The notes beneath the pieces are model-generated. The model did not search any database and had not been told where the DNA came from. It saw only the letters and a program-made list of their open reading frames with translations. A stretch of 64,000 nt of DNA from Nitrosopumilus sp. (GTDB lineage Archaea > Thermoproteota > Nitrososphaeria > Nitrososphaerales > Nitrosopumilaceae), in the NCBI RefSeq assembly GCF_025699125.1, contig NZ_JAILWC010000001.1:290884-354883 (forward strand), given 5' to 3'. Every line of letters begins with the position of its first letter. Positions within the stretch are counted from its first letter, which is position 1. A program made the position numbers and the translations under genes. Below, one piece after another: positions 51,948 to 59,884 of the stretch.

Positions 51948-54178
51948 AAAGTAGACTATTGATAATTGTTGTAATGCTGATGATGGTAATCACAATTACA
52001 ACAAATCATGTGTTTGCAATGTGTGCATATGATCCTACTAATCCCCACAAACCATGCGATGATCTTCGTGCTATGCTGATTATTGAATCACATGAAACTC
52101 AACTTAAAAATATTGATGGAAAATTATATCATGTTATTGGTCCGTTTACTCTACAAAGTCAATCGGAAGATGCAATTCGTTTAGGGGATACTGAATTCAC
52201 ATATCCCTATTATCCTGTACCTATACCTCCTGGGGGAGTAATGACAGTCGAAATTACCTTTTCTGATGGGATCAAAGAATCAATTGGGAGAGTTGGACCG
52301 CCTACTCCATTTATTGAATTCACAGACCACGATGATCCCAAGGCAGGAGTTAAACACAATTCAGATGGCACGTTTAATTTTCTACTAAGCGTTGAAACCA
52401 ATTCTATTTTACCATTAAAACAACTCAAGTTAGCAATTCCATTTGATGAAATACAGTGCAAAGACGAATTAATTTTAATCCAAAAGTATGATGGCTCCCC
52501 TGCATGTGTAACAGAGTCAACCAAACAAAAACTAGTTGAGAGAGGGTGGATAAAAATAGAAATCAAAGACTCGAATAATTCATTACTACAGAAATGGACA
52601 TACGATACAAAGGGCGAAATATCCAGTATTGATATTTCAAAGGATGACTCCATTATTGTAGTAGGTACCGCAATCAGAGACACCCAGAAGGGAATGTTGT
52701 ATCTTTTAGACAATGATGGGATGCTTTTGTGGGAAGAGGAGTTTGATAGTATGATCAATCATGTAGATATATCAAACAATACAATTTTGGTGAACGGATT
52801 TCATATTTGTGGAGGAGGTGGAGGAGCGAGAACACATTGCAACTATACTGTAGATATTTTTGACATTCAAGGCAATAATATACAAAGCTACGCTCATGAT
52901 GACAATACTTCTTTTGGAGCATCGCTTTCGCCAAACGGAAGTCAGATAATCACTCATACCTATGATGTGCTAGAATACTTCGATATCCAAGAAAATGATT
53001 CTTGGATGTATGATCCAGATGAATCAATCAGACATGCGACATTTCTTACAGATTCAACATTGCTAGTAAATACAGACAACGCAGGAGAAATAATCGCACT
53101 AGACAATACTGGAGATGAATTGTGGAATTTTGCCACAAACTATCCAGACAACTATTCCTATGCAACTTCAAGCAATGGAAAATATTTCGCTGTATCTGAT
53201 TATACAAGTCCAGACGATGGAAATATCTACTTGTTAGATTCCAATGGAAATCTTTTGTGGCAAGCCAATACAGGAAACACAGTATTGCATCTGGAATTTT
53301 CAGGTGATGATTCCCGCATCTTAGCTGAATTAAACGGTGCATTCATGGTGTATGACATGCAGGGAAATCTGCTGTGGAAGAACAACATTCCATCTAATCT
53401 GACAATGTCTTCATTTGGCTCATTTCTGCTAGGAACCATATTCAATCAGGGTTCTGGTGCCAGCATTACATTGTTTGACGGTAAGGGGAACATACTTTCC
53501 AACTATCCTGCTGACAAAGAAAGTCTAGGTGCTGTTTTTGCGCTTGCAAACAGCGATGAATACTTTGTAATGGCAAATGACACAAATCAACTCGTAATGT
53601 TTGAAGTGATTCCTGATTTTGATAAAGTGTACTATGATCTTACAGATATTCGTGATTCTGAGGATCTTCATGTCAAAATTGTGCCAAAAATTCCGGGATT
53701 ATTTGATGTTGCAATTGCAAAAGGTGATTCCGTAGAAATTCCATGGGACATAAAATTTGAGCAAGGATACGCTAGATCAAACTTTGATGTATCGATTGCA
53801 TCTGATTCTGATATAGAATCTCAAATAACTCCTACCAGTCCTTACACTCCAATCAACGGGGTGCCTCCAGGCGAAAAAATAATTATCATTCATCCTAAAC
53901 CTGATGCAACCACAGAAAACTATACCGTACAAATTCTTGGAAGGGGAGACACAGTACACAACCAAACGGGATGGATGACAAACCTTGATGGAAAAATACT
54001 GGGAACAATCAATGTCAACGTGATTCCAAAACCGTTGGGTCTTCAAAGAGTTTTAGACAGTTGCAATTCTACTGGAATTCAACCTAGTGTTGGATATAGA
54101 TATTCAAATGACACTCATACCATTGCCAACAATTCTTGTGAATGGCAGACTATTGAAGAATATGAAAATGAAAACTAG
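51944..54178 (+). CDS. Secreted beta-propeller protein with modules A and B (744 aa)
   Basis: It starts at the cassette ATG 51944 (MKSRLLIIVVMLMMVITI) overlapping the previous stop by 4 nt. After an Ig-like region comes module A (FDEIQCKDELILIQKYDG, ACVTESTKQKLVERGW at about 166-207). From about 218 to 550 a PQQ/WD40-like propeller repeats units such as GMLYLLDNDGMLLW and GNIYLLDSNGNLLW, five or more blades. The C-terminus is module B (about 700-741: NDTHTIANNSCEWQTI) and ends ENEN because those codons are the next cassette. Surface protein; partner unknown. Confidence 0.8.
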   Translation: MKSRLLIIVVMLMMVITITTNHVFAMCAYDPTNPHKPCDDLRAMLIIESHETQLKNIDGKLYHVIGPFTLQSQSEDAIRLGDTEFTYPYYPVPIPPGGVMTVEITFSDGIKESIGRVGPPTPFIEFTDHDDPKAGVKHNSDGTFNFLLSVETNSILPLKQLKLAIPFDEIQCKDELILIQKYDGSPACVTESTKQKLVERGWIKIEIKDSNNSLLQKWTYDTKGEISSIDISKDDSIIVVGTAIRDTQKGMLYLLDNDGMLLWEEEFDSMINHVDISNNTILVNGFHICGGGGGARTHCNYTVDIFDIQGNNIQSYAHDDNTSFGASLSPNGSQIITHTYDVLEYFDIQENDSWMYDPDESIRHATFLTDSTLLVNTDNAGEIIALDNTGDELWNFATNYPDNYSYATSSNGKYFAVSDYTSPDDGNIYLLDSNGNLLWQANTGNTVLHLEFSGDDSRILAELNGAFMVYDMQGNLLWKNNIPSNLTMSSFGSFLLGTIFNQGSGASITLFDGKGNILSNYPADKESLGAVFALANSDEYFVMANDTNQLVMFEVIPDFDKVYYDLTDIRDSEDLHVKIVPKIPGLFDVAIAKGDSVEIPWDIKFEQGYARSNFDVSIASDSDIESQITPTSPYTPINGVPPGEKIIIIHPKPDATTENYTVQILGRGDTVHNQTGWMTNLDGKILGTINVNVIPKPLGLQRVLDSCNSTGIQPSVGYRYSNDTHTIANNSCEWQTIEEYENEN

Positions 54179-54938
54179 GCTCTTGATAATAATCTGCATC
54201 GCCGTTTTTGTTGCAGTCATGATTCTATTGAATTTCTCAATAGTAAAAGATGACCAGTCATACGTTTTATTTTGTACTCATTATGTATTCTCAAATTCTA
54301 GAACTTGCACAGTTCTCTGGCATGAAACAGAACCACTTGATGATATTAGTTATGATTCAGAATCAAGCTTCTCACAGAAATACCAAATATCTATACTCCA
54401 AAACACAAAAACAATGAGGCAATACGTATCTCCTGATTTTATAACAATCGGTCCTGGCAGTAAAGTACTTTGGTATAATTCTGATAAAACTCCAGTTACG
54501 ATAAACTCCAACGATCCTGACAATCCTTGGAGTACTGGAGTAATCTTGCCTGATGAGTATGCTACTGTGACGTTTGATGAGCCTGGAATTTACGAGTATC
54601 ATGGAAGACCTGGAATCAATGGAATCATTGTTGTTATGGATGATGATGGGACCCCGCTTACATCAGAATTTAGCGAAGTGTTTGGTAATGGAAGTCCACT
54701 AGTATACAATGATGGAATGAGGCCCGTTTTTCTTTATGATAATTGTAATCGATATGCATATTGGTTAAACGCGCATGGTAAAGAGAAAATAGATTTGCCT
54801 GAAGACTATCCACGATATCCGCCATGGGGAAACCAGATTTTCCCACTTGTTGAGTTTTGTACTAGTAATGGGGAACTGGTAAAAACCATATCAGGCAATA
54901 ACATTCGTTGGGAGTTTAGAATAGAAAATGAAAACTAA
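54168..54938 (+). CDS. Membrane-anchored cupredoxin-fold protein lacking copper ligands (256 aa)
   Basis: It starts at cassette ATG 54168, inside the previous gene (11-bp overlap). Signal/anchor: MKTRLLIIICIAVFVAVMI. The region about 85-165 has cupredoxin order (FITIGPGSKVLWYNSD, then ATVTFDEPGIYEYHG and INGIIVVMD). However, the usual first His (after the PVT strand) and the Cys are absent and only one His remains, so copper binding is unlikely. A second extracellular part follows with Cys (YDNCNRYAYWL, EFCTSNG). It ends ENEN at the next cassette. Confidence 0.75.
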   Translation: MKTRLLIIICIAVFVAVMILLNFSIVKDDQSYVLFCTHYVFSNSRTCTVLWHETEPLDDISYDSESSFSQKYQISILQNTKTMRQYVSPDFITIGPGSKVLWYNSDKTPVTINSNDPDNPWSTGVILPDEYATVTFDEPGIYEYHGRPGINGIIVVMDDDGTPLTSEFSEVFGNGSPLVYNDGMRPVFLYDNCNRYAYWLNAHGKEKIDLPEDYPRYPPWGNQIFPLVEFCTSNGELVKTISGNNIRWEFRIENEN

Positions 54939-55437
54939 GATTTTGATAATCATTGGAATTGTTTTGACAATTTCTATTACAAGCGCATTTATCTTAAATT
55001 ATTATGTTGATGAGAAAATAAAAACTCAAAAGTTTAACGAAGTACAAATAGATAGAATTTTCAAACGATGTGATTATCAAAAAATGATGGATGAAAGAGG
55101 CTGGATCGGCCTTGATGGAAACAAAATTCTTGATCATCAACCGTTGTATGTGTGGAGCAACTCTACTCATCATCTTGATAATAATATCTGCAATTGGCAA
55201 ACCATTGAAAAATACGAATCTGATGCTAATCTTAGAAATGCTTTAGCCAGATGCTGGACTGGAAACAGTGAATTCCTCGCTGATGATTTTGTATTATGGA
55301 ATAATGTGACACATTACATAGATACTGATACTTGTTTAATCACTGAGACAATTCATTCTGAATCCGAATCTGTCAAAATTAAAGTCTGTCGGGGTGAGTA
55401 TGACCCTGAATGGTGTGGAGAAGGTACTGATCCTTGA
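54928..55437 (+). CDS. Anchored protein with two module B copies (169 aa)
   Basis: Cassette start ATG 54928, 11-bp overlap with the previous gene. Anchor MKTKILIIIGIVLTISITSA. It consists of two module B copies: about 41-90 (CDYQKMMDERGWIGLDG, NSTHHLDNNICNWQTI) and about 97-140 (LARCWTG, NNVTHYIDTDTCLI). Each contains an N-x-T-H glycosylation-type sequon and a Cys pair. The TGA overlaps the next TTG by 3 nt. Function unknown. Confidence 0.72.
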   Translation: MKTKILIIIGIVLTISITSAFILNYYVDEKIKTQKFNEVQIDRIFKRCDYQKMMDERGWIGLDGNKILDHQPLYVWSNSTHHLDNNICNWQTIEKYESDANLRNALARCWTGNSEFLADDFVLWNNVTHYIDTDTCLITETIHSESESVKIKVCRGEYDPEWCGEGTDP

Positions 55438-56408
55438 AAACTAGGCTCTTGATAACTATCTTGTTGACCGTATCAATCCTTATCCCTATGACATCATTTG
55501 CACAAAAACCCGTCAACTGCTATTTTGGAGATGATTCTGTATCACTTGATGACATCTTTGAAAAAGACATGGCAGTCAAGGCATTTACTGAAAAACATCC
55601 CAATGCGATACGGCAAGTTGTAATTGAGCAAACAGATCCTCTGCAAGGAAAAATCAGTTTCACAACAGATGACAATGGCAAAGAAGAAATCCTTTTGATA
55701 AAATTCAATCAAAATGAAAACGGATGCTATAGACCATACCCGTATATCTATTCCTATGATGATGGAATAATTGATGGTACAGTACAATACTCTGTACTCG
55801 ACATCACTGAGATAATCAATCTGATAAAACTAGAAGACAAGAAAATAGAGCACTTTTACGCCAAAAACTGCAATACTATCCAATTAGATGCTGTATTGGA
55901 CGGCAACTCAAAACCGTACTTTTGCAAATCTGATGTTAATGGTTCCATAGAGATGCACCTTCAAAAACATGTTGGTGGAACAGTTGAGGTTCACATCAAA
56001 GACAAAGCAATGGATGCTTTGTTTTACAACTGTGTTATTGATGGTTTTATGGTGTTAAACAATAATGAAGAAATATCGTATGAGTTGGTTGTTGAGGAAG
56101 ACAAGAAAATATTCAAGTTCGAGTTTTTGCCAGGATACAACGAGGCAGAGATTGCAGGATTTTCCTATGGTGGAGGCAGTGGATTTTGCGGTTCAATATG
56201 GGGTGATGACTCTAGATATATCTCTCCGCTACTGCAAACAAAGATTGGCGTTGAACCTTGGATGGTCAAATGTAATGATGATATGACTTTGTTGCTAAAA
56301 CCTACAGAATTCACAACATCTGCTTGCGTCACTGGTGAAACTGCTGATAAATTGTCTCATAGGGGATGGAGCATCGTCTTGTCTCAAGATGAATATTCTG
56401 ACTGGTGA
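55434..56408 (+). CDS. Secreted protein with C-terminal module A (324 aa)
   Basis: The cassette begins with TTG here (TTGAAAACTAGGCTCTTG). Signal peptide MKTRLLITILLTVSILIPM with an AQ-type cleavage site (MTSFAQKP). The middle is beta-rich with several Cys. Module A is at the end (CNDDMTLLL, then SACVTGETADKLSHRGW). 56409-56491 separates it from the next gene. Extracellular; function unknown. Confidence 0.75.
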   Translation: MKTRLLITILLTVSILIPMTSFAQKPVNCYFGDDSVSLDDIFEKDMAVKAFTEKHPNAIRQVVIEQTDPLQGKISFTTDDNGKEEILLIKFNQNENGCYRPYPYIYSYDDGIIDGTVQYSVLDITEIINLIKLEDKKIEHFYAKNCNTIQLDAVLDGNSKPYFCKSDVNGSIEMHLQKHVGGTVEVHIKDKAMDALFYNCVIDGFMVLNNNEEISYELVVEEDKKIFKFEFLPGYNEAEIAGFSYGGGSGFCGSIWGDDSRYISPLLQTKIGVEPWMVKCNDDMTLLLKPTEFTTSACVTGETADKLSHRGWSIVLSQDEYSDW

Positions 56409-56462
56409 TCTGATTTTATCCTCTTATTTCTAGAATAAAAAAATCTCATAGATTAGAACAAC

Positions 56463-56483
56463 TTATGAGTATAATGTACTGAG
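56463..56483 (+). promoter_or_regulatory. Promoter element shared with 57994-58014
   Basis: TTATGAGTATAAT (56463-56475) followed three bases later by CTGAG. The same 13-mer and CTGAG occur at 57994-58014. The TATA-like part is 21-22 nt before the ATG at both sites, suggesting leaderless or near-leaderless transcription. Confidence 0.6.
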
Positions 56484-56491
56484 TTTGATTA

Positions 56492-56725
56492 ATGCAAGTG
56501 TATGTTCGCAAAGAGGTTCAGGCATTTGAGTATGTCTCTTTTACTGAATTTAAAAATGAGGATGAGTTAGATTTTTGCTGTGAGAGATTAAAGAAATATG
56601 TTTCAGTTGTAAAATCTTGGAGTGGCAAAATTGGGAAATTCTGTATTGTGGAAAAAGATGTTCTTACTCCGATTGATTACTGTCCTTTTTGCGGTGAAAA
56701 AATAGAGTGTGTTTCGGTTGAATGA
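56492..56725 (+). CDS. Small zinc-ribbon protein (77 aa)
   Basis: A soluble protein without signal peptide, unlike the surface genes around it. C-terminal YCPFCGEKIEC is a zinc-ribbon (C-x2-C-x4-C); an N-terminal Cys pair (DFCCERLKKY) may complete the site. It begins about 20 nt after the TATA element at 56463. Four nt separate it from the next cassette start. Function unknown. Confidence 0.65.
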   Translation: MQVYVRKEVQAFEYVSFTEFKNEDELDFCCERLKKYVSVVKSWSGKIGKFCIVEKDVLTPIDYCPFCGEKIECVSVE

Positions 56726-56729
56726 GAAT

Positions 56730-56864
56730 ATGAAAACTAGATTTTTGATACTTGTTGGAATTGTTATTCTTGTAAGAATTATTCTATTGTCAATCTTCTC
56801 AATAGTAAAAAGATACAATAATTTATCAAAACAAATAGAGTATGACAAGTATGAATCGATTTAG
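56730..56864 (+). CDS. Cassette-derived single-helix membrane peptide (44 aa)
   Basis: ATG 56730 to TAG 56862-56864. It starts with the cassette (ATGAAAACTAGATTTTTG) and encodes an anchor (MKTRFLILVGIVILVRIILL, then SIFSIVKRYNN) and about 15 further residues. The stretch ATTCTATTG...TTCTCAATAGTAAAA matches the 5' part of the 54168 gene, so this is probably a truncated paralogue. It overlaps the start of the 56842 gene by 23 bp. Confidence 0.55.
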   Translation: MKTRFLILVGIVILVRIILLSIFSIVKRYNNLSKQIEYDKYESI

Positions 56865-57903
56865 ACTGCTTCCTCCAACTGTGGATGATTTTGATACAAC
56901 AATAGTGCGCATTGGAAAAAGTCAAATGGAAAAGATGGGATTGCACGACGGTGACACAGTAAAGGTTACTGGGATGAAATCCTCAGGTGCATTGTGTTAT
57001 TCTATAGATGATGATTTTAAACTGCCAAATGATTCAGATATCACATATCTGTCAGAGAATCCTACAATTTTGCCCTCTTTGAGAGCAGGCAACTTTGTTG
57101 GATACAACATCAACCGTCATGGTTCAGGGCTAATTCCAGTAAGTGTGGAAAAAGTGTATGAGGGTACACGTCCTGCAAGCAAAGTTTGCCTAATGTCTCT
57201 TAACTCTGGCTCGGATGATGAAAGTTTTGCCAGGAGCAAGCTTGATGCATTGATTGTATGTGAGAATGATCGACTAAATTTTCGAGATGCCGTGCCGCAA
57301 AACAACTTTGGGTATCACATTACATGTGTTGAGCCTTCAGATTATGCCCAAATCACCAAAGATACTGTAATAGAATTTGTAAAGATAAAACCAGACAAGA
57401 TAAGTTCCTTCTTTAGCGGTCCCAAACTAGAAAGACTGCAAGATGTGATTCCTATCGTATATCAGGAAACTCTGAATGATGTGAATGTAACAATACCTTC
57501 ACTTGAAATCTTTGATACTGGGATTCGATTTGCCTTATACATAAAAAGTGATTTTGAACCTAGTCAGACCATTCAAAACGGAGCAACATCTGTAGTTGTT
57601 ACTCTGGAGGATGACCTTGGAAATTTGCATGAACTGACCAACCACGGTGGTGGAGGTTCAAGTTCCCAGAATGGGTTTGAATACAAACACGAGTTTCTTG
57701 GAAAACCTTTGCATCATGATGCAAAGCAAATTACCATTACGCTGCATGAGATCCTCATTCAAGAACGTTTTCCAAGAGAAAGTCCAGGTTCTGTGTCACG
57801 CAAACCAATGAGGGGAACAAAAGAGGAATATGCAAAAATTGACAAGTTTCCTGCATTTGTTGTTATTTCAGGTCCTTGGACATCTACAGTTCAATTAAAT
57901 TAA
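56842..57903 (+). CDS. CDC48-N-like double-psi barrel protein without AAA domain (353 aa)
   Basis: No signal peptide, so cytoplasmic. Residues about 5-100 match the N-terminal double-psi barrel of CDC48/VAT (DTTIVRIGKSQMEKMGLHDG, then DTVKVTGMKSSG and LRAGNFVGYNIN). A following stretch resembles the second N-domain (ASKVCLMSLN). The rest (about 200-350) is a beta-sandwich (NVTIPSLEIFDTGIRFALYI, QITITLHEILI). No Walker motifs. ATG 56842 or 56851 may be the start. An odd cytoplasmic protein in a surface-protein array. Confidence 0.65.
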   Translation: MTSMNRFRLLPPTVDDFDTTIVRIGKSQMEKMGLHDGDTVKVTGMKSSGALCYSIDDDFKLPNDSDITYLSENPTILPSLRAGNFVGYNINRHGSGLIPVSVEKVYEGTRPASKVCLMSLNSGSDDESFARSKLDALIVCENDRLNFRDAVPQNNFGYHITCVEPSDYAQITKDTVIEFVKIKPDKISSFFSGPKLERLQDVIPIVYQETLNDVNVTIPSLEIFDTGIRFALYIKSDFEPSQTIQNGATSVVVTLEDDLGNLHELTNHGGGGSSSQNGFEYKHEFLGKPLHHDAKQITITLHEILIQERFPRESPGSVSRKPMRGTKEEYAKIDKFPAFVVISGPWTSTVQLN

Positions 57904-57993
57904 TGATTAGAAAACAAATCAAAAATAAATGTGCACATCTTGACAGATTCAACAGTTCAAACCTGTATGGATTTGCATATTCAATAGAATGTT

Positions 57994-58014
57994 TTATGAG
58001 TATAATCATCTGAG
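57994..58014 (+). promoter_or_regulatory. Promoter element repeated from 56463-56483
   Basis: TTATGAGTATAAT at 57994-58006, then CTGAG at 58010-58014, the same arrangement as at 56463. The ATG at 58024 lies 22 nt after the TATA core. Copies of this block suggest promoter and leader were duplicated together. Confidence 0.6.
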
Positions 58015-58023
58015 AAAAAGAAA

Positions 58024-58257
58024 ATGAAAAGTAGATACAAAATAATGTCAATTTTAGTTATTGTTGGTGGTATTTTATTGACTGCTAATTTTACCGTGTA
58101 TCAAGAAGGGAATTTTGATTCACTACAAGACGAAGTAGTGATAGTTTGTGATATTAACTGGTTACAAAAACCAATTAATTGTAAACCCGTATTTCCTGAT
58201 GGATTTGATTTTAGTGCAGGAACTGACTCCATTACTAGAGAATCAACTTGGCCATAG
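58024..58257 (+). CDS. Small secreted protein from a cassette start (77 aa)
   Basis: Cassette variant ATGAAAAGTAGATACAAAATA. Signal MKSRYKIMSILVIVGGILLT, then a short mature part with two Cys (VIVCDINWLQKPINCKP), 11 residues apart. Ends STWP. No family. It may be a degraded module-B/A type protein or a small secreted peptide. Confidence 0.6.
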   Translation: MKSRYKIMSILVIVGGILLTANFTVYQEGNFDSLQDEVVIVCDINWLQKPINCKPVFPDGFDFSAGTDSITRESTWP

Positions 58258-58277
58258 GGAATTACTATGATTAGAAA

Positions 58278-58343
58278 ATGAAAACTAGATACAAAACATC
58301 AGAAGCACTTTTCAATGATGGGATGAATTTTCATACGGTATGA
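58278..58343 (+). CDS. Cassette micro-ORF (21 aa) overlapping the next gene
   Basis: ATG 58278 opens with the cassette (ATGAAAACTAGATACAAAAC), runs 21 residues without a hydrophobic signal, and its TGA overlaps the ATG of the 58340 gene as ATGA. The peptide is probably not functional. Reading it could deliver ribosomes to the next start, so it may be a translational leader. Confidence 0.4.
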   Translation: MKTRYKTSEALFNDGMNFHTV

Positions 58344-59170
58344 AGTATTTTGTAATTCTTCTTTTATTGATAGTATTTGTTTTACCTGACGTTTTTGCAG
58401 AATCTAGCGATTCTGCATTGGCTGATATTCAATGGAAAGAGGCTTCTTTCCCAAGTCATGCGGGTACAAAAGCCACAATAACTGTAACTGACAGTGACAT
58501 GAACAAACATTCTGAAGTAATTGATTACATATGGATTGACGTTCGTTCTGACTCTGATGGTGTAGGTTTTAGAATGAATCTATTTGAGACTGATTTTGAT
58601 TCTGGAGTATTTGAGAATGATGTGATATTTACAGGAACTGCTCCTTCTGGAGGTGGTTTTTTGCATACTGTGGACGGTGACACCATAACTGCAAAATACG
58701 TTGACAGAAATTTTCCTTCAGATTATGAATCTGAGCGTAGAAACATTGTTGTGACAGAAGACAAAATAGAGATGTTTGCAACTGCAATTGTTGGAAGCAC
58801 TGGTCCTCCAATGGAAAGAGCACCTGCATCAAACTTTATGGTACTTGATATAAGAAAAACCCCGATAGAAAACAATCTGATTGCAGTTGATCAACAAATA
58901 AGACTAGTTTCTGATCTGGAAAATCAAATGAGTCGTATTCAACCATTTGCATATCTAGTTCAAATACATAATGAGCAAAATCAAGTAGAGTCTTTGTCTT
59001 GGTTAACTGGAAATTTAACTGCATATCAAAAAATAAACTTGGGTACAACTTGGATTCCAATCAAAGAAGGAAAATATTTTGCAACAGTCTTTGTTTGGGA
59101 GTCCATTGACAACCCTACTGCTTTGTCCCCTCCACTACCACTGGAAATTTTTGTGAAAAATGAGAACTAG
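58340..59170 (+). CDS. Secreted protein with S-layer-type Ig domain (276 aa)
   Basis: Signal peptide MKYFVILLLLIVFVLPDVFA. The Ig-like domain (about 40-130: TKATITVTDSDMNKHSEVID, GVFENDVIFTG, GDTITAKYVDRNF) matches the S-layer-type domain of the 50775 product. A second beta domain follows (about 175-272). It ends FVKNEN because the next cassette begins inside it. Expected at the cell surface; may be an S-layer accessory or adhesin. Confidence 0.75.
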   Translation: MKYFVILLLLIVFVLPDVFAESSDSALADIQWKEASFPSHAGTKATITVTDSDMNKHSEVIDYIWIDVRSDSDGVGFRMNLFETDFDSGVFENDVIFTGTAPSGGGFLHTVDGDTITAKYVDRNFPSDYESERRNIVVTEDKIEMFATAIVGSTGPPMERAPASNFMVLDIRKTPIENNLIAVDQQIRLVSDLENQMSRIQPFAYLVQIHNEQNQVESLSWLTGNLTAYQKINLGTTWIPIKEGKYFATVFVWESIDNPTALSPPLPLEIFVKNEN

Positions 59171-59216
59171 ATACATTATTTTTGCATTAATTGGAGAAAA
59201 AGAAAATGAAAACTAG
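59160..59216 (+). CDS. Cassette micro-ORF (18 aa) joining two genes
   Basis: ATG 59160 is within the last codons of the 58340 gene (11-bp overlap). The micro-ORF reads MRTRYIIFALIGEKENEN and stops at TAG 59214-59216, overlapping the next cassette ATG 59206 by 11 bp. It is essentially cassette followed by cassette, so a naked duplication. Its RNA may be read by ribosomes passing between the two genes. Confidence 0.45.
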   Translation: MRTRYIIFALIGEKENEN

Positions 59217-59245
59217 GCTTTTGATAATTATTGGAATAATTGTGC
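59193..59245 (+). repeat. Leader cassette, best-preserved copy
   Basis: GGAGAAAAAGAAA, then ATGAAAACTAGGCTTTTG, then ATAATTATTGGAAT. The same order occurs at 62344-62395; partial copies start at 51944, 54168, 54928, 55434, 56730, 58024, 58278, 59160, 59861 and 61785. It includes ribosome-binding site, ATG and the basic plus hydrophobic start of a signal peptide. Confidence 0.8.
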
Positions 59246-59871
59246 TTGTTTCAGTTTCATTTTTTTCTTATCTTCAATGGGGAACTGGAACCCCCTCTCA
59301 ATTACATTGCATGTTTAACAAATGCGGTATTGAATTAGGGGGAAGAGTTGTGTATCCTACACTAGATCCCACCATGTCTAGAAATTCTGTAGGCATTTCA
59401 TCTGAACCTAGAATTACAGGAAAGATGGCGCAAGAAATTTGCTCCATCACTGGGGGTGAATGTCCTCCAAATTATCCTGCAAATATTCAGGAGGATGGTT
59501 CTAAAATGACAATAGTAACAACTTGGGATGCAGATACAAACACGGAAAAATCATTTGTTTTTATCATCAAAAACAATACTCTGAGTTATGATGTCCATGT
59601 AATAGACAAAGACGTACATCCACATCCATTTGATACAACAACAGAAAAGAAACAACACACTGTAGATCCGATATACATAGAGAATCCCCACAATTCTGGT
59701 GAATTAGTGTTAGATCTTGATTCCATGCAACAAGTTCAAAAAATTTTAGATTGGTGTCATCGAGAATCATTAGGATTTGGAGTTCTTGATATAGGTCTGT
59801 CTTTTAAAAATGAAACTCACTATATTGATAATAATGATTGTAAATGGAAAAAAATTGATAATGAAAACTAG
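59206..59871 (+). CDS. Anchored protein with C-terminal module B (221 aa)
   Basis: ATG 59206 (TTG 59191 would add five residues). Anchor MKTRLLIIIGIIVLVSVSFF. The middle has Cys (HCMFNKCGIEL, EICSITGGECPP) and a beta domain (KTMIVTTW-like strands ending NNTLSYDVHV). Module B closes it (ILDWCHRESLGFGVL, NETHYIDNNDCKWKKI) and it ends NEN at the next cassette. Function unknown. Confidence 0.72.
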   Translation: MKTRLLIIIGIIVLVSVSFFSYLQWGTGTPSQLHCMFNKCGIELGGRVVYPTLDPTMSRNSVGISSEPRITGKMAQEICSITGGECPPNYPANIQEDGSKMTIVTTWDADTNTEKSFVFIIKNNTLSYDVHVIDKDVHPHPFDTTTEKKQHTVDPIYIENPHNSGELVLDLDSMQQVQKILDWCHRESLGFGVLDIGLSFKNETHYIDNNDCKWKKIDNEN

Positions 59872-59884
59872 ATACAAAAGATAA
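59861..59884 (+). repeat. Cassette remnant (7-codon ORF)
   Basis: ATGAAAACTAGATACAAAAG followed by TAA: the cassette start without a gene behind it. Its ATG lies inside the last codons of the 59206 gene. The following GATAAGAAGG resembles the tail at 58278. A relic or leader for the 59925 gene. Confidence 0.5.

Noticed and set aside
54168-54938. Functional copper protein
   Set aside because: The fold pattern is cupredoxin-like, but the Cys and one His ligand are missing, so a copper site is not supported.
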